Shown: positions 22,687 to 33,740 of the stretch, one piece after another
How the letters are laid out: every line of letters starts with the position of its first letter
Position numbering within the stretch: position 1 is the first letter of the stretch
Assembly: GCA_018417955.1 (NCBI GenBank)
Contig: JACTVC010000014.1
Span: 372,001 to 436,000 of the forward strand
Reading direction: 5' to 3'
From: Laccaria trichodermophora
Lineage: Eukaryota; Basidiomycota; Agaricomycetes; Agaricales; Hydnangiaceae
Length of the DNA stretch: 64,000 bases
Notes under the pieces: generated by a model
Databases searched by the model: none
What the model was told of the DNA's origin: nothing
What the model saw: the letters and a program-made list of their open reading frames with translations, nothing else
Position numbers and translations under genes: made by a program

Positions 22687-23018
22687 CAGCTAATTGCGAA
22701 ACGATAGAGCAGCTCGGTTCCCACTCCAGCTCAGCTGTGTGTTTGTTTGTGGCGTACTCCAAAACCAAATAAACCGGATCGATATGTCTTTTGAGGACAT
22801 TTGGTGACAAGGATTTCCTTGACAAGTTCTGGGATCTGTGTTTGATGACAAGCCCGCGCAATTATTATTTGAGGAAAGGGAGAGGCGAGGGTATGCGGAA
22901 AAGTTGAACCAGGCATGTGCTCACATTTTGGCTCATTTAGGAAGCTGCTGATCAACAAACAAAGAAATGGCTGAGCTGGAACAGGAGTGGAGCTGCTCTA
23001 TCATTTCGCAATCAGCTG
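22687..23018. mobile_element. MITE with TA target site (Tc1/mariner-like)
   Basis: Inverted ends of about 50 bp start CAGCTAATTGCGAAAC on the left and end GCGAAAT-type GCAATCAGCTG on the right, each flanked by TA (22,685-22,686 and 23,019-23,020). Subterminal GATAGAGCAGCTC is also mirrored. The 332 bp carry no coding capacity. The TA duplication suggests mobilisation by a Tc1/mariner enzyme. Confidence 0.7.
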
Positions 23019-23158
23019 TAATGTACGGCGGTTTGCACGTTGGGTAATTCCGCCGCCCAGCAGAGCTCGAATTCTTATGCTCTTTTCTGTTCAGCCCAAT
23101 GCGATCACGCGTCTGTCGTGACACGTGATCGTCGATTCGTCCTCCAGCACCATCACCA

Positions 23159-23640
23159 TGTTGTCTGACCTGGCTCAAGTGCTCACCCCCCATTGTCAAC
23201 ATGGCGATATACCACCACACTGCAGAGTGCACACCGCCACGCTCGTAGACGAGGAGATCATCGTGTTTGGCAGGGGCAATGTACTACAACGCCACTTACA
23301 TTCTCGATACTACCACTCGACGCTGCACACGACTCACCCTCCTCCCTAAGCCACACCTGACTGCACTTGGGGGAACACAACAGCAGCGAATATGGCTCTC
23401 TCCTCCCCTTCAACCTCATTGCCCTCCAATGCGAACCATCTTAGGGAAACCGCCCATTGCATGCAGATACCATGCGACGATTCTTCCGGATAGCCACATG
23501 TTCTTGTTTGAGAGGGGGGGTAAGTAACATTGCCAAAGTACGTTCGATGATGTACATGTGTTGGATTTGGCGGCAGGCACGTATTCACCACAGGTGTCGA
23601 GTTTTTGGATTGAGGCATAGGTTGGAGGGGTTGCACTGAT
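23159..23640 (+). pseudogene. Kelch-repeat protein remnant
   Basis: Two plus-strand frames with a shift near 23,265 carry kelch-like blades: HTATLVDEEIIVFG, then YYNATYILDTTTRRCTRL, then IACRYHATILPDSHMFLF. Intact family members are beta-propellers used as protein-interaction platforms. The usual double Gly after the third strand (VFGGG) is FGRG here, and a second blade lacks it. A hydrophobic segment at 23,666-23,935 (LILFGWGSGQLITHVLTLEL) may be further eroded blades. The gene is truncated and frameshifted. Confidence 0.5.
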
Positions 23641-23935
23641 TGTATCACAAGTTAACGTTGAGATTATGTATCCTTCATTTCTTATTTTATTTGGGTGGGG
23701 ATCTGGTCAACTTATAACGCATGTCTTGACTCTTGAACTTCAGAGGAGTGAGGAAATCTATCTGCCAGTGGGAAATGGGAATTTTGCTGAATCCAGAAAC
23801 TGGATCGTGATCTTCAACTTTAAACCCCACTATGTTGTGCCAGTCAGCCGCCATACACCCTGGATAAATCCCCATACTTTTTTGCCCTGTACTTTCCAAT
23901 TCCCAGACAGCCTCCTGGTTGGCACCCAGTTATAA

Positions 23936-25308
23936 ACCTTAATCTATTCCAGCTAACGAGGTATCAATAGACCAATTCTCACAACGCTCCACTTAGTGTT
24001 TTTGTTTAGTTTTGGAGCAAGCCAAACAAGGCTCCACAACAGGTGATGTAACCCTGCTCGTTACCACTCCATTTTTCAGTCAATTTTGAGGACATTTTTG
24101 ACAGTGTGAAGGTAATTACCAAAGAGAGATGACATCGATGTTGAGGCAGGCAATGGCATAAAAGGGTGTGTGGTTGTAGCACTGACCATCCAATTGCAAT
24201 GGCCAATAACTATGATGATCTGCTGAATGATTTTGAGCAGGCTGAACTTCAACCCCAGTGAAAACTGGCTCTGCAAGCCTCTGCAGGAATCGGCTGCAAA
24301 AGACCAAAATCGGCGATGATCCGCTGCGGGCCACCAAGTTTCTGCCAATTGACCTGTCTTCTCATTCGACCTTCACAATGACAAGATTATGGACTCGGTG
24401 CCTCAAGCTTCTTTCCTCAGATTCTGCTGACTGGACATGACTATATATCTCAGACCTCTGCCGAATTTCTTTCATTCCTTCTTTCTTCCCACCCCCCACC
24501 ATCTCCCCCAATCCGTTTCCTCACACTTCGCACCATTCCGCCCATTCCTCTTGTCAACATACACGAACATCTTCTTCATATGGAATCATCAACCTACAGG
24601 CTGTGAACATCATTCTCAAAGTTTGAGTGACCCTAGTCTCACTGGGTACAAGGAAGCATGTCCCATCACAAATACCTTGGCAAGTGACTTCCTCACCTTG
24701 TATGACGTCCAACTGACCATTTTTGGTGCATATATGCACCTTCTGCAGTGTATTCTATGATCGAGGACAGGCTTGTAAGTGGTGAGTGCGTTTGTTGTCC
24801 ATTTGATTTTGCATGTTTGATGGAAGAAATAGCGACTCAGAATTTCTTACTCCCCTCTCTACAATGCCAGCCCCTGACATCGATACATCTGTCTCTCAGA
24901 TGTATGCACAAGCAGATGGTTGTATGGATGTGAGAGGGCAATTAGTTGAGGTTCTGATCCAGGGATGGCTGTCATGGAGGTTTTGGGTATATAGCGAATA
25001 TTCACAGAAGATCGTGTATCATATGAAGCAATTCACAAGATTTTCTACCTACAAATGAGGACCGAGAAATGCAGATGAGACTGGACTAGAAGGGAAGCTG
25101 TCGAAATTTCCGCAATTCACACCATTGTTTGTAAGAAAAGAGCAGACAGTTGTGGAAAAAAATCTGCAAAAGGGACAAAATCCCAGCTGGTCAGTGAATT
25201 TCAGTGCCACCGACCATCGCAGATATTTAGCAGATATTTGTGGCCAGCAGTGGAGTAGACTTTCACTGGGCTTCAACATTGGTTCCCTCGTGCTGGGTAC
25301 TGTTCGGA
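23936..25308. other. No assignable gene
   Basis: Many short frames are present but none is recognisable. A plus-strand segment at 24,865-25,050 (PAPDIDTSVSQMYAQADGCMDV) could be an exon of the PB1-like gene downstream. A weak inverted similarity between CTTCAACCCCAGTGAAA near 24,247 and the reverse complement of 25,262-25,285 might be element ends, but I could not support it. Confidence 0.3.
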
Positions 25309-26166
25309 ATGCTTCCCACCCATCCAGAGATGCATCACCCTGGCTTGAATGACATCCACAACCACCTATATCATCCAGTCCCTGCTCTTCCTCATTTACC
25401 TCCAATGTACCAACCTCCTGTTGGGCCAGCTCCTGCCATGCAACCTTATCCTCCTCCCACTGGACCTCCACCCAGGTACTACCATCATCCACCTGCACCC
25501 ACCACACCATCTCGCCCACGAGGTTCAGATTTCTCTCTTTCAATATCCTTCATGACTGATTGTCTTCAAACAAAGGTTAATGCTGCACAAATCAATGTGT
25601 CAATTCCCCTCAACACCGCCATGGTGGGGGGCGTCGTCACACAGGTAACATTGTGCTTGCCTACTGATATCTCCTTCCAAGATTTCTTCTTGCACGTGTG
25701 CACTCAGATGGATCTCAATCCCCTGGAAGCTCTTTTGGGTTACAAGTATCCTGGAGACCTTGCTTGCCAGCCTCCATACCACCTCACAACTAATGAGGAG
25801 CTGCAAGAGGCAATGGCAAAGGGAATTGAGAAGATTAAGAGGGTGCGGACTAGGGAGGTTTTCATGGAAATTCACAATCTGGTTTGGCTTTCCTTCTGGA
25901 CCTCTTATTCATTATTAATGTCTTATTCTAGCGGCCTGCACAGTGTGCCGCTGCTGCATCATCTACTTTGGGTCACAAGCGTTGCAAAGCCAGCCCACAG
26001 CCATCAAATTCCGAAGAGCCCAACACCACCTTGACATTTGTCAAGGAGTTATGAGAGCTCAAGCAGCAGCTGGAATGTCAATTGCACAAAGCACACTACT
26101 GCTTTGTCAGTCCCATCAATGGTCAACATCAAGGATGCGACATTTACAAATTGACTTTCTAGGCTA
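25309..26166 (+). pseudogene. Decayed PB1-like/coiled-coil protein of a repeated family
   Basis: The N-terminal part is Pro/His-rich (25,340-25,530). After a probable intron comes a module VSIPLNTAMVGG...DFFLHVCTQMDLNPLEALLGYKYPGDL...LTTNEELQEAM, whose strand-helix pattern resembles a PB1-type fold. A later exon in another frame (from about 25,930) encodes SSEEPNTTLTFVKEL, then TGA, then ELKQQLECQLHKAHYCFVSP, GCDIYKLTF and another stop. The TGA sits where CGA (Arg) would continue the coiled coil. The giant foldback element begins about 50 bp after the last recognisable codon, so it may have cut this gene. Function is unknown. Confidence 0.5.
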
Positions 26167-26399
26167 AGAAAATCGTATGTCTCTGTTCTTTCCACATTTT
26201 TTTCCCCATCTCACTTGAGTGGTCCCTACCACTTTTATGATAAACTACAGTCAAATTACCTGCACAGTGATTTGATCATTGCCTAGCTTTTTATGAAATG
26301 AAATACATAAGGCAAACCTTATGAAATGCATCTCATTTCTTCCCAAGGCTTTATATCATTGCAATTTCATTTCTATTTCATTCCTCCCCAGGATTTCAT

Positions 26400-27235
26400 T
26401 TCATTTTTTTTCCCCACTTTATTTCATTTCTGCCCAGGACAATTTTTCATTGTGATATTGTTGGTATTTCATTTCTGTTTCATTGCGAGATTTTTGGTAT
26501 TTCATTTCTGTTTCATTGCGAAATTTTGGTATTTTATTTCTGTTTCATTGTGATATTTTGAGTATTTCATTTCTGTTTCATCGCAATATTTTGGGTATTT
26601 CATTTCTGTTTCATTGTGATATTTTTGGTATTTCATTCCTGCCTGGCATAATTTTTCATTACAATATTTAGGTATTTCATTTCTGTTTCATTGCAACATT
26701 TTTGGTATTTCATTTCTGTTTCATTGCGATATTTTTAGTATTTCATTCCTGCCTAGCATCATTTTTCATTGCAATATTTAGGTATTTCATTTCTGTTTCA
26801 TTGCAACATTTTTGGTATTTCATTTCTGTTTCATTGCGATATTTTGAGTATTTCATTTCTGTTCCATTGCGATATTTTTGGTATTTCATTTCTGTTTCAT
26901 TGCGATATTTTTGGTATTTCATTTCTGTTTCATTGCGATATTTTGGTATTTCATTTCTGTTTCATTGCAATATTTTGGGTATTTCATTCCTGCCTGGCAT
27001 CATTTTTCATTGCGATATTTTTGGTATTTCAATTCTGTTTCATTGCAATATTTTTGGTATTTCATTCCTGCCTAGCATCATTTTTCATTGCGATATTTTG
27101 AGTATTTCATTTCTGTTTCATTGCGATATTTTGGTATTTCATTTCTGTTTCATTGTGATATTTTGGTATTGCGTTCCTGCCTAGCATCATTTTTCATTGC
27201 AATATTTAGGTATTTCATTTCTGCCTAGCATCATA
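26400..27235. repeat. Left outer-arm minisatellite (~30-bp unit)
   Basis: About 25 imperfect units of 28-33 bp contain TATTTCATTTCTGTTTCATTG and GCGATATTTTTGG, with a variant carrying CCTGCCTAGCATCATTTTTC every few units. The long hydrophobic frames seen here (FHFCFIAIF repeats) are products of the array. Confidence 0.85.
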
Positions 27236-28056
27236 GCAAAAAAAATTGGAAAAAGATATGAATGGTGCACAGAACATCAGGCACTGCCTTCAGGGTCCAC
27301 TTCACAGTCCATCCCAAAGAGGAAACATCACCTGGTTTGACCAATAAGAGGAGAATGTTGTTACCTATCAGGGTCCATGTAATGGGATGTTGGGATGATG
27401 GTCACATGACCAATTACCAAAAATGGTCAAAAAACCAAAGTTGTTCATCATAATGGCAGGTTCCAGGGGTAAGGAGGCATTTCGTAGGCCTCTGCGCCAA
27501 CTCAAATCTCTTCCCAGGAAAAGTCCGGCCTCGCCAGGCCTTTTCTCCTTGAGCTCTGCTCACTTCTCATGGTCTCGACACCAATCTCTGACTCAGTGCC
27601 AAAATTTGGCAGATGCTGAGTTAGGAGAAGATATTGGTGTTGTTTCCCCTCTCCTGGTGCTGGCTTTCTTTCAGACCACGTCTATCCAGCCCAGGTAAGC
27701 GCTCCGCACCCTCCATCTTCATGCACCGCATGCTCACCCAAATGCACAGTGATCCCACCCTAGGCCCTGCCTATCTAATTTGAACAACACTTAATCACTT
27801 GTCATTTGGTGAGGCTTTCACTTTCTTGGACCTCGTCCACCTTTCTTACATTTATCTGGTCCAGACTTCGTTTGCCAGATAGTAAGAAGGCTCGTAAAAA
27901 CTCAAGTGGCTCATTTACTGACATGCCGTGCCTCTCGCAGATTCTCTTTGGAGTTTTCTTCTTGGCTATCTGCTCGTTTCCCTCACCATCCAACCTCCTT
28001 TTGCTATCTGACACCTCAGCACCCAACCTCCCTCTCCATTCTACATCCTTCCCTCG

Positions 28057-29310
28057 ATGACCGATGCTACAGACGCTAATGGTGAAGCCACTCGGAAGTG
28101 TGTCGAAGCCTTCGAGGCTATCGTTTCGGATGCCATTGAATGACGGGTTCCCCTTTCGGAGTTTGCGAGACGTCTCCAGGATGCAGGAGCCTCTCCAGGC
28201 GAAGGCGAAGACTACCTTCATCAACTCACCCAACGGCTGGAGCAGCAGAAGAAGGACAGAGAGAAAGACAATCAGCGAGACACTGAACCCCGCAAGCAGG
28301 TGATTCGAGAATCCACACCCAAAGGTCTTACTGAAACAGAGGCAGTCGATTTTCGCACTCGACGTGAAGCACTCCTGGAAGATGTCCGAGCCCAGGAAGC
28401 TGCTGAACGTCACACGGCAGTCGATACTGCTGCGTGGGCTGTTCTTAACACCAAACTCTCTCATCTGGCAAGCTCACAAGGTTCTGACGTGCCTACATTG
28501 ATTCTCTCTGCTGACGATCTTGCGAAACTACTTGGAGTCGAGCGCTCTGCTCCCCAGTCTCTACCTGCCAGCATTCTCGCTCTTGCCCCACATTTGGCTG
28601 AACTTTCGACGTCTGCCATATCTGACCCCCACATTGAAGAGACCTGGAAACTGCGGCAGGCCATTGGGACAGACAAAACCATCGACTCTCTTATCAATCT
28701 CATGCAAGTTCAGCCGCTCACTGATCCCATCCCCCGGTCTATCTGGTGATCCATTGTTCAAGACCACTATGTCGACTTTGAAAAACTGTTCACCTCGATG
28801 GACAAAGGGTATGACCACAATGACGAGCCTCGCGACTTCAGTGGGGGTTACGCACTTGTCAAGAAGGAACAGGCCACCGCCAAACGTTCCCTTCGATCGG
28901 AATTGGACTGGGCCAGAGTATTTGGAGCATGGAGCTCCACCGTGGTCCTGGTTTATCGCCACCACTCTTCGGAGCTTCAAGCGTATCATCGCATGGTCAC
29001 TGACTTATTCTGTGCAGTGCCTCACGATCCGTCAATTGCTATTGCTTTTGACCTCGAAGCTCGTGACCGCTATGCAAAGAGCCCTTTCCACATGGACGAC
29101 TGGAGTCAGCTCAATGTGCCTCTTTTGGCACGCATGTTCCAGGGCACCAGCTCATCTCTCAAAAAGCGCAGTAACCCAGTACCTTCATCAAGCTCTCCTT
29201 CAAAGCGTTCGTCGGTTCCTTGCTGCAACTGGAACATGGGTATATGCGACACCCCTTGCCCGAATGGCTGTAGGCATGGGATTTGCAGTGAGTGCGAAGG
29301 TCGACACTGA
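28057..29310 (+). pseudogene. gag-like protein of the DIRS-like element
   Basis: A single frame from ATG 28,057 runs to 29,310 with TGA stops at 28,141-28,143 and 28,747-28,749. The final TGA (29,308-29,310) may also be acquired, because the frame stays protein-like beyond it. Features in order: VPLSEFARRLQDAGASPGE-DYL-QL (about 28,144-28,220), a charged coiled-coil (EQQKKDREKDNQRD), a globular middle (LDWARVFGAWSSTVV...HRMVTDLF), and a C-terminal Cys/His zinc-finger-like motif CCNWNMGICDTPCPNGCRHGICSEC. It would package the element RNA. The stops fit Arg CGA to TGA changes. Confidence 0.7.
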
Positions 29311-29329
29311 GCAAAAGACGAAGCAGTCT

Positions 29330-30115
29330 GCGATACTCTCCTCCAAGCTCGACAAACACCCATGGCTGTAAGGCTATGCCTTGTATACTGGACCCATCCA
29401 CCTATACCTATTGCATCGAGCATGGATCTAACCATGCTCTTTGGGATATGGACTAGTCCAGGGAGCCTCCACAGTTATAATTTAGGGTATTCCTAATTAT
29501 CCATTGATGTCCTATATTTGTTTCTCACTCAATATGTTAATATCTGCAAACAAACCTCTGTTTTGGGCTGCAGAACAATATTTTTGCTTCTGCATGTGTT
29601 TCTCCCACAAAAAAGCTTTGAAAATCATTCCAAATATGTCCTGTATGTTATTTACATTTAATAGAATTGGTTCCTCATCTGTCCGTATGTCAGAGATAGA
29701 TGGATTGTGTCGACCGACTTTGGATGACCTTTGGGGATTGATGCTCCTGGACAACAAATGTAAACAATTCCTAAAGCTTGTTCTGAGGAGATCCTTTGTT
29801 CCCTAAAATTTGTTCTTCCTAGACACAACCCCTGAAACTTCACCATATATATATTTGATAATGTTCAGACCACTTCAGATAGTTTCCCTCTGTCAAATCT
29901 GACCGAAATAGCGGGATGCAAGAAACCCTTTTTGGATGACTTTGGGGCCTTAGACGCCGTTGGTACACAACTGTAAACAACAGTGAAAGAAAGTTGAAAA
30001 AAAGTCTAGCTACTCTGCCACACGAGATACAGGCAAACACAACGGTAAAAAGAATTTAATAAAGTATCTACTAATATAAATTAAAAGAGAACTGGGAATC
30101 AGTTCTCGACGGCTC
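29330..30115. other. Retroelement spacer, no gene
   Basis: CpG content drops after about 29,460. No coding sequence is recognised. It may be inserted sequence separating gag from RT. Confidence 0.35.
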
Positions 30116-31650
30116 ATGAAAATGAAAAAAAAAAAAATCTCCTTCGGCCTCATCCTCGCAGCCGCCCCATCCAGCGCTTGGTGCCATCCCTCGCATCTAC
30201 TATCTGGTCCCCTTACATCTGACGTGTACCCCCTTGTGCATGCAAGTGAAGGTCGTGCACCCACTTGCATGGATCGGCTCCACAATGTGGAACACATGTC
30301 GTGCGTCTGCAACACAGCGTTTGTGGGAGGTGGGGCTTGTTCGCGTGCAGTACACGTAGTTCGTGGGTGGGGGGTTTATGGTCGTGATGGGTACTGGGCG
30401 TTGTGCATGGGCGTTGGGTCGTTGTTCGTTGTTTGTCATTTGTGGGAGGTGGGACTCGTCTGGGTGCGGTGCATGTTGTTTGTGGGTGGGGGGTTGATGT
30501 TCGTGGCCGTGGGTTGTCGTTCATGGGCGCCGAGTTGTTGTTTGTGGGCGGTGGGCTCATTCGTGTGCGGTACACGTCATTCGTGGGTGGGGGGTTGATC
30601 TTTGTGGTGGGTGCTGGGTGCTGGGTTGTTGTTCGTGGGTTATTGTTTGGGGGTGGTGGGAGTCGTCCAGGTGTGGTGCATGTTGTTCGTGGGTTGATGT
30701 TCGTGGGCACGGGTTGTCATTCGTGGGCGCTGAGTTGTAGTTCGTTCGCGTGTGGCCCGTTGTCTGGTGATGTTGTCGACCCGGTTGTCCGTCGTCGTGT
30801 TGGTCGTCCATCATTGTGTCGATCCGTGGTAACAGATAACTAATGTGTGATTGAGGGAATGGAGGAGGGGGGAAGGTTATGGCGACTCACCCGTTGTTGT
30901 CGTGAAAATCGCCCTCGACGGTAGTGGGCACTCATGGCCCGTTGTTGTTCACGGATTGTAATGGTGGTGGTGGGTGGTCAGCGTCGTTGGTGGAGGGTGG
31001 TGATGGTGGATTGTCGTCGTCGTCCCATCCTGACATCATGGGCGTCGTCGTTGTGAAAGCAAGGGCATGGTTGTGCCGTCATTGTGGTCCTTGTCGTATT
31101 ATCGTATTGTTGTTGTCCGGTGACGTCGTCCCGTGTCGTCGTCGACCATCGTCGTCGTTGACCCGTCGTCGTGTTGCCCATCATCATACTGGTCGTCCGT
31201 CATCGTATTGGTCGTCCGTTGTCGTCTTGTGTTGGTCCGATGACGGCGAACAGCGGATTCGTTGTTGTTCATAGTTCAGTTGCCACGTCGCTGTCGGCGA
31301 CGTGGCACCTGGGTCAAATCTGGGAGTGGGTGAAAGGTGATGACTTACCTGAGTTGGTGCTGTGATGGGCAGCCAGCACCGTTGTCATTCGAGGATGGTG
31401 ATGGTGGGTGGTCGTCGCCATCCGTGGGTGGTGATGAACACTTGTGGCCCGTTGTGGTGGGGGTGGACGGTCACCGTCATTGGTGAACGGTGGTGGTGGT
31501 GGTGGAGAGACGTCGATGCGGCCAGGATGTGGCCAGCGCCTGGAAAATGCCGAGTGCTGACTGAGCGTTGCGCGCTCGCTCCCAAGTCGCTCCCCCCACT
31601 CGCTATTGTGAGAAATGAAGTATAGAAAAGTGTGCTTGAAGGTCCTGAGG
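30116..31650. repeat. GTGGGCG/GTCGTC minisatellite block, TIR-family fragment
   Basis: Imperfect units of TCGTGGGTGGGGGGTTGATGTTCGTGG type (30,300-30,760) pass into GTCGTCGTTG units (30,960-31,260). A landmark GCGACGTGGCACCTGG at 31,300-31,315 matches GTGACGTGGCACC at about 43,118, and CGCTCGCTCCCAAG...CTCACTATTGTGAGAAAT-like sequence (31,570-31,615) resembles 43,055-43,097. It therefore looks like an inverted or partial member of the same non-autonomous family as 42.3-44.3 kb, inserted inside the retroelement. Long frames here are compositional. Confidence 0.5.
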
Positions 31651-31831
31651 AACATAAATGATATTTGAGATAGGTAGTACCATGTATCTGTAAGGCAGGG
31701 AATAAAAGTCAGACAAGTTCCAATCTACATCTGAGATTCCGGCACTTTCAGTAGCTTTATTGTGGCCCTCAACACCTATCCCATTGCCTGTATCTCCACA
31801 GCCCTCCCATTTCCATGAAAATTGGTGAGTC

Positions 31832-32176
31832 CATTCAGTTTTTCATTCTGAATATTTCTATGTAAATTTCATGGCCATTGGATGGTTTGAATGGACACAG
31901 TATGGTTAAAGTCAGAAGAAAACCACTCTATTCAATGACTTTTACACAGATCCTTCAATATCAAAGTGAATACAGTACTCACAAGCTTTATATAGACATG
32001 AACCTATTCAGTTTTTCATTCTGAATCTTTCTATGTAAATTTCATAGCCATTGGGTAGTTTCAGTGGACACAGTATAGTTAAAGTCAGAAGAAATGCACT
32101 CTATTCAATGACTTTCACAACAAATCCTTCATTATCAAAGTGAATACACCACTCACAAATTTTATATAAGCATCCA
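31832..32176. repeat. Tandem duplication, 173-bp unit, two copies
   Basis: Two head-to-tail copies begin ATTCAGTTTTTCATTCTGAAT at 31,833 and 32,006 and share CACTCTATTCAATGACTTT near the end. They differ at scattered positions. The unit has no coding capacity. Confidence 0.8.
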
Positions 32177-33064
32177 CCTTTAGCTAGGAAGAGGTCAATC
32201 TGATCCCCTCAAAATTGGGCAAGCAGAGCAAGATTTCCCAACACAATTCTATGTTTTGAAAGCCTCCTAAAATCTAAAAAGTTGGAACAAGACTTTCAGG
32301 TGTGTTATTTTACTCAAAATTTGACACTGCCTTTCCTAACATTCTTTTACATATGCACTGAATGCTGGTAGGCTATACCTGGCATGTATTAGCTTACAGT
32401 TGTTGGAATGATATGTTTTTGACATTGAAAGACAGAAACACCCCTTTCTCTACAACTTTTAGCCAACTCCTGATAAAGAGGCAAGTCCAAAAGTATAAAT
32501 TAAACATGGTGAGATATAGCATTATTGTCAGTGTAGTGTTCCCTTCCTCTCCTTGCTCAATTTCAATTGTTTTTGGCATATTTGATAACTTTGCATCTGT
32601 TTGTCTGCAGCTTCAAACACATCATCCAAGTTCACAATGTGCCATCCATCCACTTGCAGGGGTGCCATGAACATGAAAAATAAAAATTTGGGCTATGTTC
32701 TACTTGTAAACTACTAATATGTTTATGTTTCATAAAATTCAAGAGTGAAGGATGAATACTGTGCTTTTTGAGGCTTTGGGCACATGGAGGCAACTATTTG
32801 CATCTATGTGGCAACACCTTTGTTGATAGTTGTTTGTTGACCTAAAGCCCCAAAGAACAAAAGGTCATCCGGAACATGACTTGCACATCCATCATTTCCG
32901 TGCCTCTGATTGAGGTGGAAATTTTTCGAAAAAATCGGAAATATGTTTCTATATCACCTGGTAGCTCTGAGTAGGTGTAACACAAGGATTGAAGGAGAAA
33001 AATGAGATTTATCACAATTGGAATATTCTGGTGAAATGCAACTTTTTCAGAAGGACTTTGACAT
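32177..33064. other. AT-rich spacer, no gene
   Basis: AT-rich, CpG-poor sequence within the gag-RT spacer with no recognisable coding sequence or repeat by eye. Confidence 0.35.
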
Positions 33065-33520
33065 AGAAAAAACATATGTGGAGGCTCTTCTGGCAAGGAA
33101 AACATACCAGTCATCAATACTGGTCCAGGATGTTCTATTTCTCACAATTTTAAATCATAAAATATAACTGAGCTATATTTAGATTTGTAATAAATCACAA
33201 ACATTCTAGATCTCAAAAAAAAACATATGTGGATGTTCTTTAGGCAAACAAAACATACACAGAATACAGGAAAACATACCAGTCATCAATGCTGATCCTG
33301 GATATACCATTTTGGAGAAAATTCAATCATAAAGCTATATTTAGATTTGCAATAAATTACAAACATTCTGGATCCCAAGAAAACATATCTGGATGCTCTT
33401 TGGGAAAGCAAAACATACAGGAAAACATACCAGTCATCAATACTGATCCAGGATGTACAATTTTAAATCATAAAACACATCTGAGCTATATTTAGATCTG
33501 TAATAAATCACAAACATTCA
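33065..33520. repeat. Tandem array, ~155-bp unit, three copies
   Basis: Three copies start AAACATATGTGGAGGCTC-like at about 33,070, 33,221 and 33,381. Each contains CATACCAGTCATCAAT, a GATCCAGGAT-like block and GAGCTATATTTAGAT. The last unit is incomplete. The array sits just upstream of the RT frame. Confidence 0.75.
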
Positions 33521-33740
33521 GAAAGACACTGAGGCTAAAAATAGATGCTGTAGAACCATATTCTTTTGGAAAACCTATTCTAGGGGTATATTTTATTATA
33601 GGTGGATTTTTTTAGGAACACTTTTGGAATTAAAATGAGTGCTGGACATTTTTGCTTTTTGGCAAGCAGACATATCCATGCTCTACGCAATAGAAAAAAG
33701 TGGACAGGTCCAGCACAATTTGGTCAATTCTTACAGCTAG

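Noticed and set aside
24240..25290. Possible inverted termini around CTTCAACCCCAGTGAAA
   Set aside because: The match is short and does not extend; no target duplication or element-like interior was found.
26702..27184. 160-codon hydrophobic frame resembling repeated membrane segments
   Set aside because: It is a translation of the ~30-bp ATTTC minisatellite; neighbouring frames are equally open and there is no unique sequence.
27802..28464. 220-codon minus-strand frame opposite gag
   Set aside because: The plus strand has a family-like gag pattern with a zinc-finger motif and decay-type stops; the minus frame has no recognisable feature.
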